From: Skermanella aerolata KACC 11604
GTDB lineage: Bacteria > Pseudomonadota > Alphaproteobacteria > Azospirillales > Azospirillaceae
NCBI RefSeq assembly: GCF_000936425.1
Contig: NZ_AVFK01000002.1
Span: forward strand, 310,001 to 374,000
Direction: 5' to 3'
DNA length: 64,000 nt
Shown here: positions 9,912 through 19,347 of the stretch, in pieces
How the letters are laid out: each line of letters starts with the position of its first letter
Numbering within the stretch: the stretch's first letter is position 1
Translations under genes and position numbers: made by a program
Notes under the pieces: model-generated
What the model was told of the DNA's origin: nothing
The model's database searches: none
The model's input: the letters and a program-made list of their open reading frames with translations, nothing else

Positions 9912-12242
9912 TTGGGGCTGAACAGGTTTATGGCGGCCTGCCTGCTGGCTGCGTGCGCGACCACGGCGACATCCGCGATTGCGCTGGCTCAGGGGTTTGG
10001 TCAGGGGCAGCCGACGACGGTGGCGCAGGCCAATTTTTCAGGCGGCAACATTGCGGGCATCCAAGTTGAAGGCACACAGCGGATCGAGCCGGCCACAGTC
10101 CGCTCGTATCTGGTCGTCAAGCAGGGCGATCCCTTCAACCCGCAGCGGATCGACGACTCGCTGAAGGCGCTTTTCGCCACCGGTCTGTTCGCCGACGTGA
10201 CCCTCCGCCGCGACGGCAATACCCTTGTCGTCAATGTGGTCGAAAACCCGATCATCAACCGGATCGCCTTCGAAGGCAACAGGCGGATCGAAGACGCCGA
10301 CCTGGAGCGCGAAGTCCAGCTTCGTCCCCGCGTCGTCTATACGCGCACCCGCGTCCAGAACGACGTGCAGCGCTTGCTGGAAGTCTACCGCCGCAGCGGC
10401 CGGTTCGCAGCGACGGTCGAGCCGAAGGTCATCCAACTCGACCAGAACCGGGTGGATCTGGTTTTCGAGATCGATGAGGGCGCCCGTACCGGCGTCCGCA
10501 AGATCAACTTCGTCGGCAACGAGATGTTCAGCGACAGCAAGCTGCGGGAAGAGATCCAGACCCGCGAGTCGCGCTGGTACCGTTTCCTGACGACCGACGA
10601 TACCTATGACCCGGATCGGCTGACGTTCGACCGCGACAAGCTTCGCCGTTTCTATCTTTCGCGCGGCTATGCCGACTTCCGCGTCGTTTCCGCCGTGGCG
10701 GAGCTGACGCCCGACCGCGACGGCTTCTTCATCACTTTCACGGTGGAGGAGGGCGAACGTTACAAGTTCGGCAAGATCGGCGTGGAGACGGAACTCCGCG
10801 ACCTGGATCCGGACCTTCTGAAGGACCGGCTGACCACCGAAGAGGGCGACTGGTACAACGCGGAAGAGGTCGAGACGTCGATCACCAACCTCACCAATGC
10901 CGTCGGCGATCTTCAGTACGCGTTCGTCGATATTCAGCCGCGCATCGTACGCAATCGCGAGCAGCGGACCATCGACGTCGTCTATGATATCGGCGAAGGT
11001 CCCCGGGTCTTCGTGGACCGGATCGACATCACGGGCAACGTCCGCACGCTGGACAAAGTGATCCGGCGCGAAATGCTCCTGGTGGAAGGCGACCCGTTCA
11101 ATACCTCCAAGCTGCGCCGGTCAGAGCGCCGCATCCGCGACCTCGGTTTCTTTGAGCGCGTCAACATTACGACCGCCGAGGGCGTCCAGCCTGATCGTTC
11201 CGTCATCCAGGTTGATGTCCAGGAACAGTCTACCGGTGAAATCGAGATCGGCGCCGGCTTCTCGACCATCGACGGTCCGTTGGCGAACTTCGGCATTCGG
11301 GAACGCAACCTTCTGGGCCGCGGACAGGACCTGCGCTTCTCCGCCACGGTGTCGGGGCGCACCCAGGAGTTCGATCTCAGCTTCACTGAACCGTACTTCC
11401 TGGAGCGCGATCTGGCGGCCGGCGTGGATGTCTTCCGCATCACCCGCGACAACCAGGACGAAAGCTCCTACGACGAAGCCAACACCGGCATCGGCTTCCG
11501 CTTGGGTTATCCGCTGACCGAGCGGTTGAGGCAGCGCCTCAACTACACGCTTCAGCAGACCGAGATCGAGAACGTGGCGGCCGATGCGTCGCGCTTCATC
11601 CGCGAGCAGGAAGGTACCCGGATCGTCTCGCTGGTCGGCCAGGAACTGATGTACGACGCGCGCGACAGCCGCATCAATCCGACCGAAGGCTACTTCATCC
11701 GCCTCAACAACGAGATCGCGGGTCTTGGCGGCGACGCGCATTTCTCGCGCAACAGGCTGGGCGCCGGCGTCTATTTCCCGGTCACCGAAGGCACCGTGCT
11801 GAGCTTCCTGGGCGAAGTGGGCTATATCGTCGGCTTCGGCGAGGACGTCGCGATTTCCGATCGGTTCTTCCTGGGCGGCGACAGCCTGCGCGGCTTCGCG
11901 CCGGCCGGCGTCGGTCCTCGCGAACTGAACAGCGACGACTCCCTCGGCGGCAACCGGTTCGCCCGTGCCAGCGCCGAACTGGCTTTCCCGATCGGTCTGC
12001 CGGATGAATTCGGCGTCACTGGTCATACCTTTACGGATATCGGCACTCTAAGCGAAGTGGACGCTACACCGATCGGTGCTGAGCGGCTTGTCGATGACAA
12101 CTCCCTCCGCCTCGCCGCGGGCGTCGGTATCTCCTGGCGGTCGCCGCTCGGTCCGATCCGCGTCGATCTGGCCTTCCCGATCATCAAGGAAGACTACGAC
12201 AAGGTGGAAGAGTTCCGTTTCAGCTTCGGAACGCGGTTCTGA
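9912..12242 (+). CDS. bamA: Outer membrane protein assembly factor BamA
   Basis: A 776-residue Omp85 protein that inserts beta-barrel proteins into the outer membrane. A signal peptide (about residues 1-26, ending near IALAQG) is followed by five POTRA domains (about 45-370) and a 16-stranded barrel. The barrel carries the DRFFLGGDSLRGFAPAGVGP loop of the VRGF/Y-type lid motif and ends in the expected C-terminal Phe (SFGTRF). The start is taken as TTG 9912, about seven bases after GGGGGT; ATG 9930 is an alternative that shortens the signal peptide n-region. It is followed by its functional partner skp after three bases. Confidence 0.96.
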   Translation: MGLNRFMAACLLAACATTATSAIALAQGFGQGQPTTVAQANFSGGNIAGIQVEGTQRIEPATVRSYLVVKQGDPFNPQRIDDSLKALFATGLFADVTLRRDGNTLVVNVVENPIINRIAFEGNRRIEDADLEREVQLRPRVVYTRTRVQNDVQRLLEVYRRSGRFAATVEPKVIQLDQNRVDLVFEIDEGARTGVRKINFVGNEMFSDSKLREEIQTRESRWYRFLTTDDTYDPDRLTFDRDKLRRFYLSRGYADFRVVSAVAELTPDRDGFFITFTVEEGERYKFGKIGVETELRDLDPDLLKDRLTTEEGDWYNAEEVETSITNLTNAVGDLQYAFVDIQPRIVRNREQRTIDVVYDIGEGPRVFVDRIDITGNVRTLDKVIRREMLLVEGDPFNTSKLRRSERRIRDLGFFERVNITTAEGVQPDRSVIQVDVQEQSTGEIEIGAGFSTIDGPLANFGIRERNLLGRGQDLRFSATVSGRTQEFDLSFTEPYFLERDLAAGVDVFRITRDNQDESSYDEANTGIGFRLGYPLTERLRQRLNYTLQQTEIENVAADASRFIREQEGTRIVSLVGQELMYDARDSRINPTEGYFIRLNNEIAGLGGDAHFSRNRLGAGVYFPVTEGTVLSFLGEVGYIVGFGEDVAISDRFFLGGDSLRGFAPAGVGPRELNSDDSLGGNRFARASAELAFPIGLPDEFGVTGHTFTDIGTLSEVDATPIGAERLVDDNSLRLAAGVGISWRSPLGPIRVDLAFPIIKEDYDKVEEFRFSFGTRF

Positions 12243-12245
12243 TCC

Positions 12246-12827
12246 ATGGTGGCTGAACTTCCGCTCCGGCGTCGTCTCGTCCCGGGCTTGGCCGGCATCG
12301 CGATGGTTCTCTGCCTTATGGCAGGGCAGCCTCGCGGTGCCTGGGCCGAACTTCCGGCTTCGGTCGTCGCGGTTGTGGACGTTCAGTTCATCCTCCAGGA
12401 GGCGGCTGCCTCGAAGAACATTCAGAAGCAGCTCGAAGCCCAGCGCGAGACTTATCAGAACGAGATCTCCAAGCAGGAAGACAGGCTTCGTGCGGTCGAG
12501 CAGGAGTTGAACCGCCAGCGTTCCGTCCTGTCTCCCGACGATTTCGGCCAGAAGCGGCGGGAGTTCGAGCAGCAGGTCGCCGACGTCCAGCGTACCGTCC
12601 AGGCGCGCAAGCGCGTCCTGGATCAGGCCTTCAACGAGTCCATGACCAAGGTCCGGGATACAGTTCTCCAGATCGTGACCGAGGTGGCCGGGGAGCAGAA
12701 GGCGACGCTGGTCCTCGCGAAACAGCAGGTGGTGCTCGCGGAGAAGTCCCTGGACCTGACATCGGCCGTGCTTGACCGATTGAACAAAAAATTGCCGACG
12801 GTTCCGGTAACGGTACCCAAGAGTTGA
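12246..12827 (+). CDS. skp: Periplasmic chaperone Skp/OmpH family
   Basis: A 193-residue exported chaperone that holds unfolded outer membrane proteins for BamA. A signal peptide ends near RGAWA (about residue 35). A conserved beta strand (VVAVVDVQFILQEA) follows, then a long charged coiled coil (about residues 55-130), then the C-terminal strand with TLVLAKQQVVLAEKSLDLT and the family-typical VLDRLNK end. It starts three bases after bamA, so translation is likely coupled. Confidence 0.93.
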   Translation: MVAELPLRRRLVPGLAGIAMVLCLMAGQPRGAWAELPASVVAVVDVQFILQEAAASKNIQKQLEAQRETYQNEISKQEDRLRAVEQELNRQRSVLSPDDFGQKRREFEQQVADVQRTVQARKRVLDQAFNESMTKVRDTVLQIVTEVAGEQKATLVLAKQQVVLAEKSLDLTSAVLDRLNKKLPTVPVTVPKS

Positions 12828-12889
12828 CTTGACCCCGGGCCTGTATCCGGGGCAAAGGCAGCCATCGAAACCTCATAAAGAAGGGAGCC

Positions 12890-13927
12890 ATGCCGGATCC
12901 TCGTTTTTTCACCGTTGCAGGACCCTTCACGCTCCAGAAACTGGCTACTATAGCCGGTGCGGAGATAGGTCCCGGAACGGACCCGGACACGGTATTCACC
13001 GACGTGGCTCCTCTCGACGCCGCTGGCCCGACGGATGTCAGCTTCCTTGACAACAAGAAGTACGTCGAAGCTTTCAGAGCCAGCCGGGCCGGAGCCTGTC
13101 TGGTTCACCCCGATGTCGTGTCGCGCGCCCCCCAGGGCATGGCGCTGCTGGTGACCCGCAAGCCCTATACCGCCTACGCCCTTGTGGCCCAGGCGTTCTA
13201 TCCGTTGCCGGCTCCCCGTTCCGGTGTCGCCGCCGGCGCCATCGTCGATCCAACCGCCGAAATCGGCGAGGGGACGGAAGTCGCGGCCGGTGCCGTGGTC
13301 GGCGCGGGTGCCCGGATCGGCGCGCGGTGCCGGATCGCATCCAACGCCGTCGTCGGCGAACGGGTCGAGATCGGCGACGACACGACGATCGGCGCCTGTG
13401 CGTCGCTCAGTCACTGTCTGATCGGCAGCCGTGTCAACATCTATCCGGGGGTCCGGATCGGAACGGACGGCTTCGGTTTCGCGATGGACCCGACGGGTTT
13501 CGTCCGCGTTCCCCAGCTCGGCCGCGTGATCATCGAGGACGATGTCGAGGTCGGCTCCAACTCGACTATCGATCGTGGTGCCGGACCCGACACCGTGATC
13601 GGGCGCGGGTCGATGATTGATAATCTGGTCCAGATCGGGCACAACGTGACCATGGGACCGGGATGCGTCATCGTCGCGCAGTCCGGTATCTCAGGAAGTA
13701 CGCGACTTGATCACCATGTCGTGCTGGCAGCGCAGGCCGGCATCGCCGGGCACCTCAAGATTGGCGCCGGTGCTCGTATCGCGGGCCAGTCCGGCGTCAT
13801 GCGCGATGTGCCGGCGGGAACCGAGGTCGGAGGGTCCCCGGCGGTTCCCATGAAGCAATGGTTCCGTCAGGTCACGACCCTGGGAAACCTGACCCGCGGG
13901 AAGCGGTCCCGTCTCAAGGAAGAATAG
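12890..13927 (+). CDS. lpxD: UDP-3-O-(3-hydroxyacyl)glucosamine N-acyltransferase
   Basis: A 345-residue left-handed beta-helix acyltransferase, third step of lipid A synthesis, adding a hydroxyacyl chain from ACP to the glucosamine amine. The N-terminal uridine-binding domain (with [10 protein letters not shown]) precedes many isoleucine-patch hexapeptide repeats (about residues 110-270), including the NSTIDRG and IGHNV segments around the catalytic histidine. A perfect AAGGGAG lies 5 bases before ATG 12890. fabZ follows two bases after the stop. Confidence 0.96.
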   Translation: MPDPRFFTVAGPFTLQKLATIAGAEIGPGTDPDTVFTDVAPLDAAGPTDVSFLDNKKYVEAFRASRAGACLVHPDVVSRAPQGMALLVTRKPYTAYALVAQAFYPLPAPRSGVAAGAIVDPTAEIGEGTEVAAGAVVGAGARIGARCRIASNAVVGERVEIGDDTTIGACASLSHCLIGSRVNIYPGVRIGTDGFGFAMDPTGFVRVPQLGRVIIEDDVEVGSNSTIDRGAGPDTVIGRGSMIDNLVQIGHNVTMGPGCVIVAQSGISGSTRLDHHVVLAAQAGIAGHLKIGAGARIAGQSGVMRDVPAGTEVGGSPAVPMKQWFRQVTTLGNLTRGKRSRLKEE

Positions 13928-13929
13928 TT

Positions 13930-14412
13930 ATGGAAGTTACATCTGAGAACAAGACGGCGGAAAACGCCCCGGGCATAGATATCGATATCCTGCGTATCAT
14001 GGAAATGATCCCGCACCGCTATCCTATGCTGATGATCGATCGGATCACGGACGCCATCGCTAATGTCAGCGCCGTCGGCATCAAGAACGTGTCGATCAAC
14101 GAGCATTTCTTCCAGGGCCATTTTCCTCAGCGGCCGGTGATGCCGGGCGTCCTGATCGTGGAAGCCATGGCCCAGACGGCGGGCGTCCTGGTCGTCCATA
14201 CGCTGGGTGCGGAGTCCGAAGGCAAGCTGGTCTACTTCATGTCGATCGACGATGCCCGCTTCCGCCGTCCGGTGACGCCGGGCGACACCGTGCATATCCA
14301 TGTTACGAAGATCCAGCACCGGCGCAATGTCTGGAAGTTCAAGGGTGAGGCGAAGGTGAACGGTGTACTCTGCGCCGAAGCGACCTTCGCCGCCATGATC
14401 CTGGATGAGTGA
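13930..14412 (+). CDS. fabZ: 3-hydroxyacyl-ACP dehydratase FabZ
   Basis: A 160-residue hot-dog-fold dehydratase of type II fatty acid synthesis, competing with lipid A synthesis for 3-hydroxyacyl-ACP. The catalytic pair is visible as His64 in [20 protein letters not shown] and Glu78 in the same motif, with [10 protein letters not shown] upstream. The start is ATG 13930, with AAGGAAG inside the end of lpxD; longer in-frame extensions fall inside lpxD. Its position between lpxD and lpxA is conserved. Confidence 0.96.
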   Translation: MEVTSENKTAENAPGIDIDILRIMEMIPHRYPMLMIDRITDAIANVSAVGIKNVSINEHFFQGHFPQRPVMPGVLIVEAMAQTAGVLVVHTLGAESEGKLVYFMSIDDARFRRPVTPGDTVHIHVTKIQHRRNVWKFKGEAKVNGVLCAEATFAAMILDE

Positions 14413-14421
14413 GCAGGCAGC

Positions 14422-15225
14422 ATGACAGTATCCATCCACCCCCACGCGATCGTCGATCCGGCCGCCCGGATCGGCGCTTCCGTCACAATCGGCCCATTCT
14501 GCGTGGTCGGTCCCGATGTGGTGTTGGAGGATGGCGTCCGGCTCCACTCGCATGTGGTCGTCGAGGGGAGAACCCGGATCGGTCCGGGCACCCAGATCTT
14601 CCCGTTCGCTTCGATCGGCCATGCTCCTCAGGACCTGAAGTACCATGGCGAGCCGTCCGAACTGATCATCGGCGCCAACAACCGCATCCGTGAGCACGTC
14701 ACGATGAATCCGGGCACGGAAGGCGGCGGCATGGTGACGAAGGTCGGCGACAACTGCCTGTTCATGATGGCGTCCCATGTCGCGCATGACTGCATCGTCG
14801 GCAACAACGTCATCCTGGCCAACAACGCGACGCTCGGCGGCCATGTTCGTGTCGGCGACCACGCGATCCTGGGAGGCCTGTCGGCGGTCCACCAGTTCGT
14901 CCGGATCGGTGCCCATGCCATGATCGGCGGCATGTCGGGTGTCGAGCAGGACGTCATCCCGTTCGGCCTCGTGATGGGTGACCGTGCCCGTCTCAATGGC
15001 CTGAATCTCGTCGGCCTTCAGCGGCGCGGGTTCGACAAGGACGCTATCCGCACGCTCCGCGCAGCCTACAAGACCCTTTTCGCGGCGGACAAGACGCTGG
15101 CCGAGCGGATCGACCAAGTCGGCGAGGAGTTCGGCGATCAGCCCGTGGTCGGCGACATCCTGTCCTTCATCCGCGCCGAAGCGTCGCGTCCGATCTGCCA
15201 GCCCCGCGTGGAGAATGCTTCCTAA
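14422..15225 (+). CDS. lpxA: UDP-N-acetylglucosamine acyltransferase
   Basis: A 267-residue hexapeptide-repeat trimeric acyltransferase, first step of lipid A synthesis. Left-handed helix repeats occupy about residues 1-190. The catalytic histidine is His122 in SHVAHDCIVGN, matching His125 of E. coli, and ILANNATLGGHV follows. The helical C-terminal domain starts near LNGLNLVGLQRRGF. It overlaps lpxI by eleven bases, so the two are translationally linked. Confidence 0.97.
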   Translation: MTVSIHPHAIVDPAARIGASVTIGPFCVVGPDVVLEDGVRLHSHVVVEGRTRIGPGTQIFPFASIGHAPQDLKYHGEPSELIIGANNRIREHVTMNPGTEGGGMVTKVGDNCLFMMASHVAHDCIVGNNVILANNATLGGHVRVGDHAILGGLSAVHQFVRIGAHAMIGGMSGVEQDVIPFGLVMGDRARLNGLNLVGLQRRGFDKDAIRTLRAAYKTLFAADKTLAERIDQVGEEFGDQPVVGDILSFIRAEASRPICQPRVENAS

Positions 15226-16036
15226 GCTCGGGATCATCGCGGGCGGCGGCGACCTGCCGGTGAGGCTGCTGGAGGCCTGCCGGTCGATCGGCCGCGAGGC
15301 GTTCGTGCTTGGCCTGGAAGGCCATGCGGAGCCCGAGGGCATCGGACGCCATGTCGATCTCTGGGTCCGCCTGGGAGCAGCCGGCACTATGCTCGACGCC
15401 TTGCGCGCCGCCGGTGCGCGCGATATCGTCCTGGCCGGCCGGGTACGCCGTCCCAGCCTTGTCGAGCTTAAGCCGGATTGGCGGGGCGCCCGCTTTTTCG
15501 CCCGCATCGGCGCCCGTGCGCTTGGCGACGACGGATTGTTGAAGGCGGTTACGGCGGAGCTCGAAGGCGAAGGCTTTCACGTGGTGGCTGCCCATGACGT
15601 TTTCCGAGATCTTCTGACACCGGCGGGACCGCTTGGCGGTCTCAGGCCCGACGAGCAGGCCGAAGGAGATATCGCGCGCGGTGTCGCCGTGATCCGTGCC
15701 CTGGGGCCGCTGGATGTCGGTCAAGCCGTCATCGTTCAGCAAGGCCTGGTGCTCGGCATCGAGGCGATCGAGGGTACCGACGCCCTGATCGAGCGCTGCG
15801 CGGCCCTGCGCCGGGACGGTCCCGGCGGCGTTCTGGTCAAGATGACCAAACCAACCCAGGATCTTCGCTTCGACCTGCCCACCGTCGGCGTCGTCACGGT
15901 GGAGCGGTGTGCAGCCGCAGGCCTGCGCGGCATCGCTGTCGAGGCAGGCAAGACCATCGCGCTGGACCGGGATGCGATAGCAGCACAGGCCGATCGGCTC
16001 GGTCTTTTCGTGGTTGGATTGGACAACACTCCGTGA
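15215..16036 (+). CDS. lpxI: UDP-2,3-diacylglucosamine pyrophosphatase LpxI
   Basis: A 273-residue enzyme of the LpxI (DUF1009) family, which hydrolyses UDP-2,3-diacylglucosamine to lipid X and UMP and replaces LpxH in most alphaproteobacteria. Family landmarks are the N-terminal LGIIAGGGDLPVRL, the VLAGRVRRPSL segment and the C-terminal domain with AVIVQQGLVLGIEAIEGTD and LVKMTKPTQDLRFDLPTVG. It sits between lpxA and lpxB, the standard location, and its stop overlaps the lpxB GTG. Confidence 0.95.
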   Translation: MLPKLGIIAGGGDLPVRLLEACRSIGREAFVLGLEGHAEPEGIGRHVDLWVRLGAAGTMLDALRAAGARDIVLAGRVRRPSLVELKPDWRGARFFARIGARALGDDGLLKAVTAELEGEGFHVVAAHDVFRDLLTPAGPLGGLRPDEQAEGDIARGVAVIRALGPLDVGQAVIVQQGLVLGIEAIEGTDALIERCAALRRDGPGGVLVKMTKPTQDLRFDLPTVGVVTVERCAAAGLRGIAVEAGKTIALDRDAIAAQADRLGLFVVGLDNTP

Positions 16037-17244
16037 GTTCCAAAACAGGACCGTTGGTCTTCCTGATTGCCGGCGAACCCTCCGGCGATCTGCTCGGCGC
16101 GCGCCTGATGGCCGCCATGAAGCGCAAGGCGGACGGTCCCATCCGCTTCGCCGGGATCGGTGGCGACCGCATGATCGCGGAGGGGCTCGAAACCCTGTTC
16201 CCGCTCCACGAGCTATCGCTGATGGGCATCGCCGAGCTTCTGCCCCGGCTGCCCAACCTGATCCGGCGGCTGAAGCAGACGACTGCGGAGATCCGGAACA
16301 GGCGACCTGATGTCGTCGTGACGATCGACGCACCGGACTTCTGCTTCCGCGTCGCCAAGCGCCTGAAAGGCTCCGGCATTCCTTTCGTCCATTACGTGGC
16401 GCCGACGGTATGGGCATGGCGGCCCAAACGGGCACGGAAGATCGCCGCCTTTCTGGATCACCTGCTGGCTCTCCTGCCATTCGAGCCGCCCTATTTCGAG
16501 CGGGAAGGGTTGCCCTGCACCTTCGTTGGTCATTCCATCGTAGAGGGAGGTGCGGCCTCGGGAGATGCCGGTCGCTTCCGTGCCAAGCACGGTATCTCTC
16601 CCGATACCCGTCTCTTGACGGTCCTGCCCGGCAGCCGCCGGAGCGAGATCAGCCGCCTGCTGCCGGACTTCAAGGCGACGCTGGAGCGTCTGGCGCCGAG
16701 CCAACCCGGCCTTGTCGCCGTCGTTCCTACCGTGCCCCACGTGCGCGACACGGTTGCGGCCGAGGCCGCGGGGTGGCCGGTACCGGTAATCCTGGTCGAG
16801 GGAGACCAGGACAAGTACGACGCCTTTGCCGCGTCGGAAGTAGCGCTGGCGGCGTCGGGGACCGTAGCGCTGGAACTGGCGCTGGCGCGGCTGCCGTCCG
16901 TCATCGCCTATCGAATGCACCCGGTCACCGTCGGACTCTACCGGCGCTTCATCCACGTCAGATACGCCAACTTGGTCAACATCATGCTGGACCGGATGCT
17001 GGTGCCTGAGTTCCTTCAGGAGAACTGCACGCCGGCAAATCTGGCGGGGGCGGTCGGCAGACTGCTCGACGATCCCGCCGCCCGCACTGAGCAGCGGGAC
17101 GGAGTTGCCGAAGTCGCGCGCTGGCTGGGGCAGGGAGGTCCGCCGCCGAGCGAGCGCGCGGCAGACGTGGTATTCGGCATACTCGAAGGCCGGAACGGCA
17201 CGTCAAACGTTGATACGGTATCCAAGAAAACCGGAGGGATATGA
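16033..17244 (+). CDS. lpxB: Lipid-A-disaccharide synthase
   Basis: A 403-residue GT19 glycosyltransferase that condenses lipid X with UDP-2,3-diacylglucosamine. FLIAGEPSGDLLGARLM at the N-terminus, DAPDFCFRVAKRLK, PTVWAWRPKRARKIA, the LLTVLPGSRRSEI loop and ASGTVALELAL are all family signatures. The start is GTG 16033, overlapping the lpxI stop by four bases; an open frame upstream of it is only lpxI read out of frame. gloA follows after one base. Confidence 0.95.
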   Translation: MSSKTGPLVFLIAGEPSGDLLGARLMAAMKRKADGPIRFAGIGGDRMIAEGLETLFPLHELSLMGIAELLPRLPNLIRRLKQTTAEIRNRRPDVVVTIDAPDFCFRVAKRLKGSGIPFVHYVAPTVWAWRPKRARKIAAFLDHLLALLPFEPPYFEREGLPCTFVGHSIVEGGAASGDAGRFRAKHGISPDTRLLTVLPGSRRSEISRLLPDFKATLERLAPSQPGLVAVVPTVPHVRDTVAAEAAGWPVPVILVEGDQDKYDAFAASEVALAASGTVALELALARLPSVIAYRMHPVTVGLYRRFIHVRYANLVNIMLDRMLVPEFLQENCTPANLAGAVGRLLDDPAARTEQRDGVAEVARWLGQGGPPPSERAADVVFGILEGRNGTSNVDTVSKKTGGI

Positions 17245-17245
17245 G

Positions 17246-17641
17246 ATGGCGAATTTCCGCATGCTGCACACGATGCTGCGGGTCTATGACCTGGACAAAT
17301 CGATCGACTTCTACACCCGCCTGCTCGGCATGAAGCTGCTGCGCCGTACCGACTTCGAAGGCGGCCGCTTTACGCTGGCTTTCGTCGGCTATGGCGAAGA
17401 ATCGGACCATACCGTCCTGGAGCTGACGCACAACTGGGACCAGAAGGAGCCTTACCAGCTCGGCACCGCCTATGGTCACATCGCGCTTGGCGTGCCGGAT
17501 ATCTACGGCACCTGCAAGGAGCTGGAGGCGGAAGGCGTCAAGATCCCGCGTCCGCCCGGCCCGATGAAGCACGGCACCACCGTGATCGCCTTCATCGAGG
17601 ATCCGGATGGCTACAAGGTGGAACTGATCGAACGTTCGTAG
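17246..17641 (+). CDS. gloA: Lactoylglutathione lyase (glyoxalase I)
   Basis: A 131-residue vicinal-oxygen-chelate enzyme that isomerises the methylglyoxal-glutathione hemithioacetal. All four metal ligands of the E. coli type enzyme can be placed at a constant +3/+4 offset: His8, Glu59, His78 and Glu126. These fall in LHTMLRVYDL, TVLELTHNW, GHIALGV and GYKVELIE. GGAGGG precedes the ATG, which begins one base after the lpxB stop, so it is the last gene of the envelope operon. A strong terminator follows. Confidence 0.95.
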   Translation: MANFRMLHTMLRVYDLDKSIDFYTRLLGMKLLRRTDFEGGRFTLAFVGYGEESDHTVLELTHNWDQKEPYQLGTAYGHIALGVPDIYGTCKELEAEGVKIPRPPGPMKHGTTVIAFIEDPDGYKVELIERS

Positions 17642-17680
17642 GTGAAATCTACGTAGCGGCGCCATAGTCGCGCGAGAACG

Positions 17681-17710
17681 AAAAGGGCGCTCCACGGAGC
17701 GCCCTTTTTC
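17681..17710. terminator. Intrinsic terminator after gloA
   Basis: An eight-bp GC stem (17685-17692 with 17697-17704), a 4-base loop and a TTTTT run after it; AAAA precedes it, so it can also act on minus-strand transcripts. It closes the long envelope operon and faces the convergent gltA region. Confidence 0.88.
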
Positions 17711-17732
17711 ATTGGGTCGATACCGCAGCGGG

Positions 17733-17885
17733 TTAGTGCCGCAGCAGGTACCAGGCTATTCCGCCGACGATAGCCAGCAGGAGGATCCAGCGCGCCAGAC
17801 GCAGCAGCCGCACCCGCATGGGAGCACGGTTGTCGTTAGCCGCCTGAGGGAAGATGCGGGCGCCGCGAGTCGTCGCAATGCTCAC
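17733..17885 (-). CDS. Possible 50-residue single-pass membrane protein
   Basis: A short open frame just downstream of gltA on the same strand. From a GTG at 17885 it encodes 50 residues: a polar N-terminus with an FPQAANDNRAP stretch, then a basic patch (MRVRLLRLAR) and one hydrophobic helix (WILLLAIVGGIAWYLL) ending in RH. The positive-inside pattern and the ANDNR motif, frequent in short alphaproteobacterial proteins, argue for a real gene. The ribosome-binding site is poor, however, and the frame could extend to 17990 inside the gltA end. No function is assigned. Confidence 0.4.
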   Translation of the reverse strand: MSIATTRGARIFPQAANDNRAPMRVRLLRLARWILLLAIVGGIAWYLLRH

Positions 17886-17946
17886 AGGGGGATTGCGGGC
17901 GGATCCATTGGACCCGCCCGAGCCGATATGGGAAGTGACGCGCCGG

Positions 17947-19245
17947 TCAGCCACGCTCGTTCTGCGGAATGAACGTCCGCTGCGTCGCACCGGTATAGAG
18001 CTGACGCGGACGGCCGATCTTCTGTCCCGGATCTTCGATCATTTCCTTCCACTGGGCGATCCAGCCCACGGTGCGGGCGACGGCGAACAGCACGGTGAAC
18101 ATGCTGGTCGGGAAGCCCATGGCCTTCAGGATGATGCCCGAGTAGAAATCGACGTTCGGGTACAGCTTCTTCTCGATGAAGTATTCGTCCTCGAGAGCGA
18201 TACGCTCCAACTCCATCGCGATGTCGAGCAGCGGGTCGTTCTTGATGCCAAGGTCGCCCAGCACTTCGTGGCAGGTCTCTCGCATCACCTGGGCGCGCGG
18301 ATCGAAGTTCTTGTAGACGCGGTGGCCGAAGCCCATCAGCCGGAAGCTGTCGTTCTTGTCCTTGGCGCGCTTGATGAACTCGGGGATGCGGTCCTTGTCG
18401 CCGATCTCCTGGAGCATCTTCAGCACCGCCTCGTTGGCACCGCCATGGGCGGGGCCCCACAGGGACGCAATGCCGGCGGCGATACACGCGAACGGGTTGG
18501 CGCCCGACGAGCCCGCCAAACGGACCGTGGAGGTCGAGGCGTTCTGCTCGTGATCGGCATGCAGGATGAAGATGCGGTCCATCGCCCGGCTCAGCACCGG
18601 ATTGTTCACGTACGGCTCGCAGGGCACGCCGAACGTCATGTAGAGGAAGTTTTCCGCATAGCTGAGATCGTTGCGCGGATACATGAAGGGCTGGCCGACC
18701 GAGTACTTGTAGGCCATCGCGGCGATTGTCGGCAGCTTGGCGATCAGCCGGTGGGAGGCGATCATCCGCTGCTTGGGATCTTCGATGTCCGTGCTGTCGT
18801 GATAGAAGGACGACAAGGCGCCGGTCACGCCGCAGAGGATCGCCATCGGGTGGGCGTCGCGGCGGAAGCCACGCAGGAAGTAGTTGATCTGCTCATGGAC
18901 CATCGTGTGATAGGTGATGGTCTTGTCGAAGGTGACGAGCTGTTCGGGGGACGGAAGCTCGCCGTGGAGAAGCAGGTAGCAGACTTCAAGGAAATTGCAG
19001 TTCTTTGCCAGATCCTCGATCGCATAGCCGCGGTGCAGCAGAATACCTTCATCGCCATCGATATAGGTAATCTTGGACTCGCAGCTACCGGTCGAAGTAA
19101 AGCCGGGGTCGTAGGTAAAATAACCGCTATCGGCGTAAAGTTTACGAATATCTATCACTTCAGGGCCGGTAGTGCCTGGGAGCACCGGCAGCGTGTAAGT
19201 CTTCCCGGTGCTGTTATCAGTCAGCGTAACCGTTTTCTGGCTCAT
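17947..19245 (-). CDS. gltA: Citrate synthase
   Basis: A 432-residue type II (hexameric, NADH-sensitive type) citrate synthase, entry to the TCA cycle. Catalytic residues are recognisable in the motifs [11 protein letters not shown] (His) and [14 protein letters not shown] (His and Asp), with the [12 protein letters not shown] segment between. The N-terminal beta domain ([19 protein letters not shown]) is complete. AAGGAAG lies 8 bases before ATG 19245. It lies downstream of gltX on the same strand, about 100 bases apart, the usual alphaproteobacterial neighbourhood. Confidence 0.97.
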   Translation of the reverse strand: MSQKTVTLTDNSTGKTYTLPVLPGTTGPEVIDIRKLYADSGYFTYDPGFTSTGSCESKITYIDGDEGILLHRGYAIEDLAKNCNFLEVCYLLLHGELPSPEQLVTFDKTITYHTMVHEQINYFLRGFRRDAHPMAILCGVTGALSSFYHDSTDIEDPKQRMIASHRLIAKLPTIAAMAYKYSVGQPFMYPRNDLSYAENFLYMTFGVPCEPYVNNPVLSRAMDRIFILHADHEQNASTSTVRLAGSSGANPFACIAAGIASLWGPAHGGANEAVLKMLQEIGDKDRIPEFIKRAKDKNDSFRLMGFGHRVYKNFDPRAQVMRETCHEVLGDLGIKNDPLLDIAMELERIALEDEYFIEKKLYPNVDFYSGIILKAMGFPTSMFTVLFAVARTVGWIAQWKEMIEDPGQKIGRPRQLYTGATQRTFIPQNERG

Positions 19246-19347
19246 CTCGGCACTTCCTTGTGATTGCGGCGTCGGGAAAACCCGAACCGTCTCATATCAA
19301 GTGAGAATAATGCTGCGAAGCTGTGTTGGCAACGCAGCGCGTGGGCC

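Noticed and set aside
13867-15507. A 546-codon minus-strand open frame opposite fabZ and lpxA
   Set aside because: It covers two essential, clearly recognised genes and is rich in Asp/His/Gln without any domain.
17854-19263. A 469-codon plus-strand open frame opposite gltA
   Set aside because: Citrate synthase on the minus strand explains the coding potential; the antisense product has no motif.
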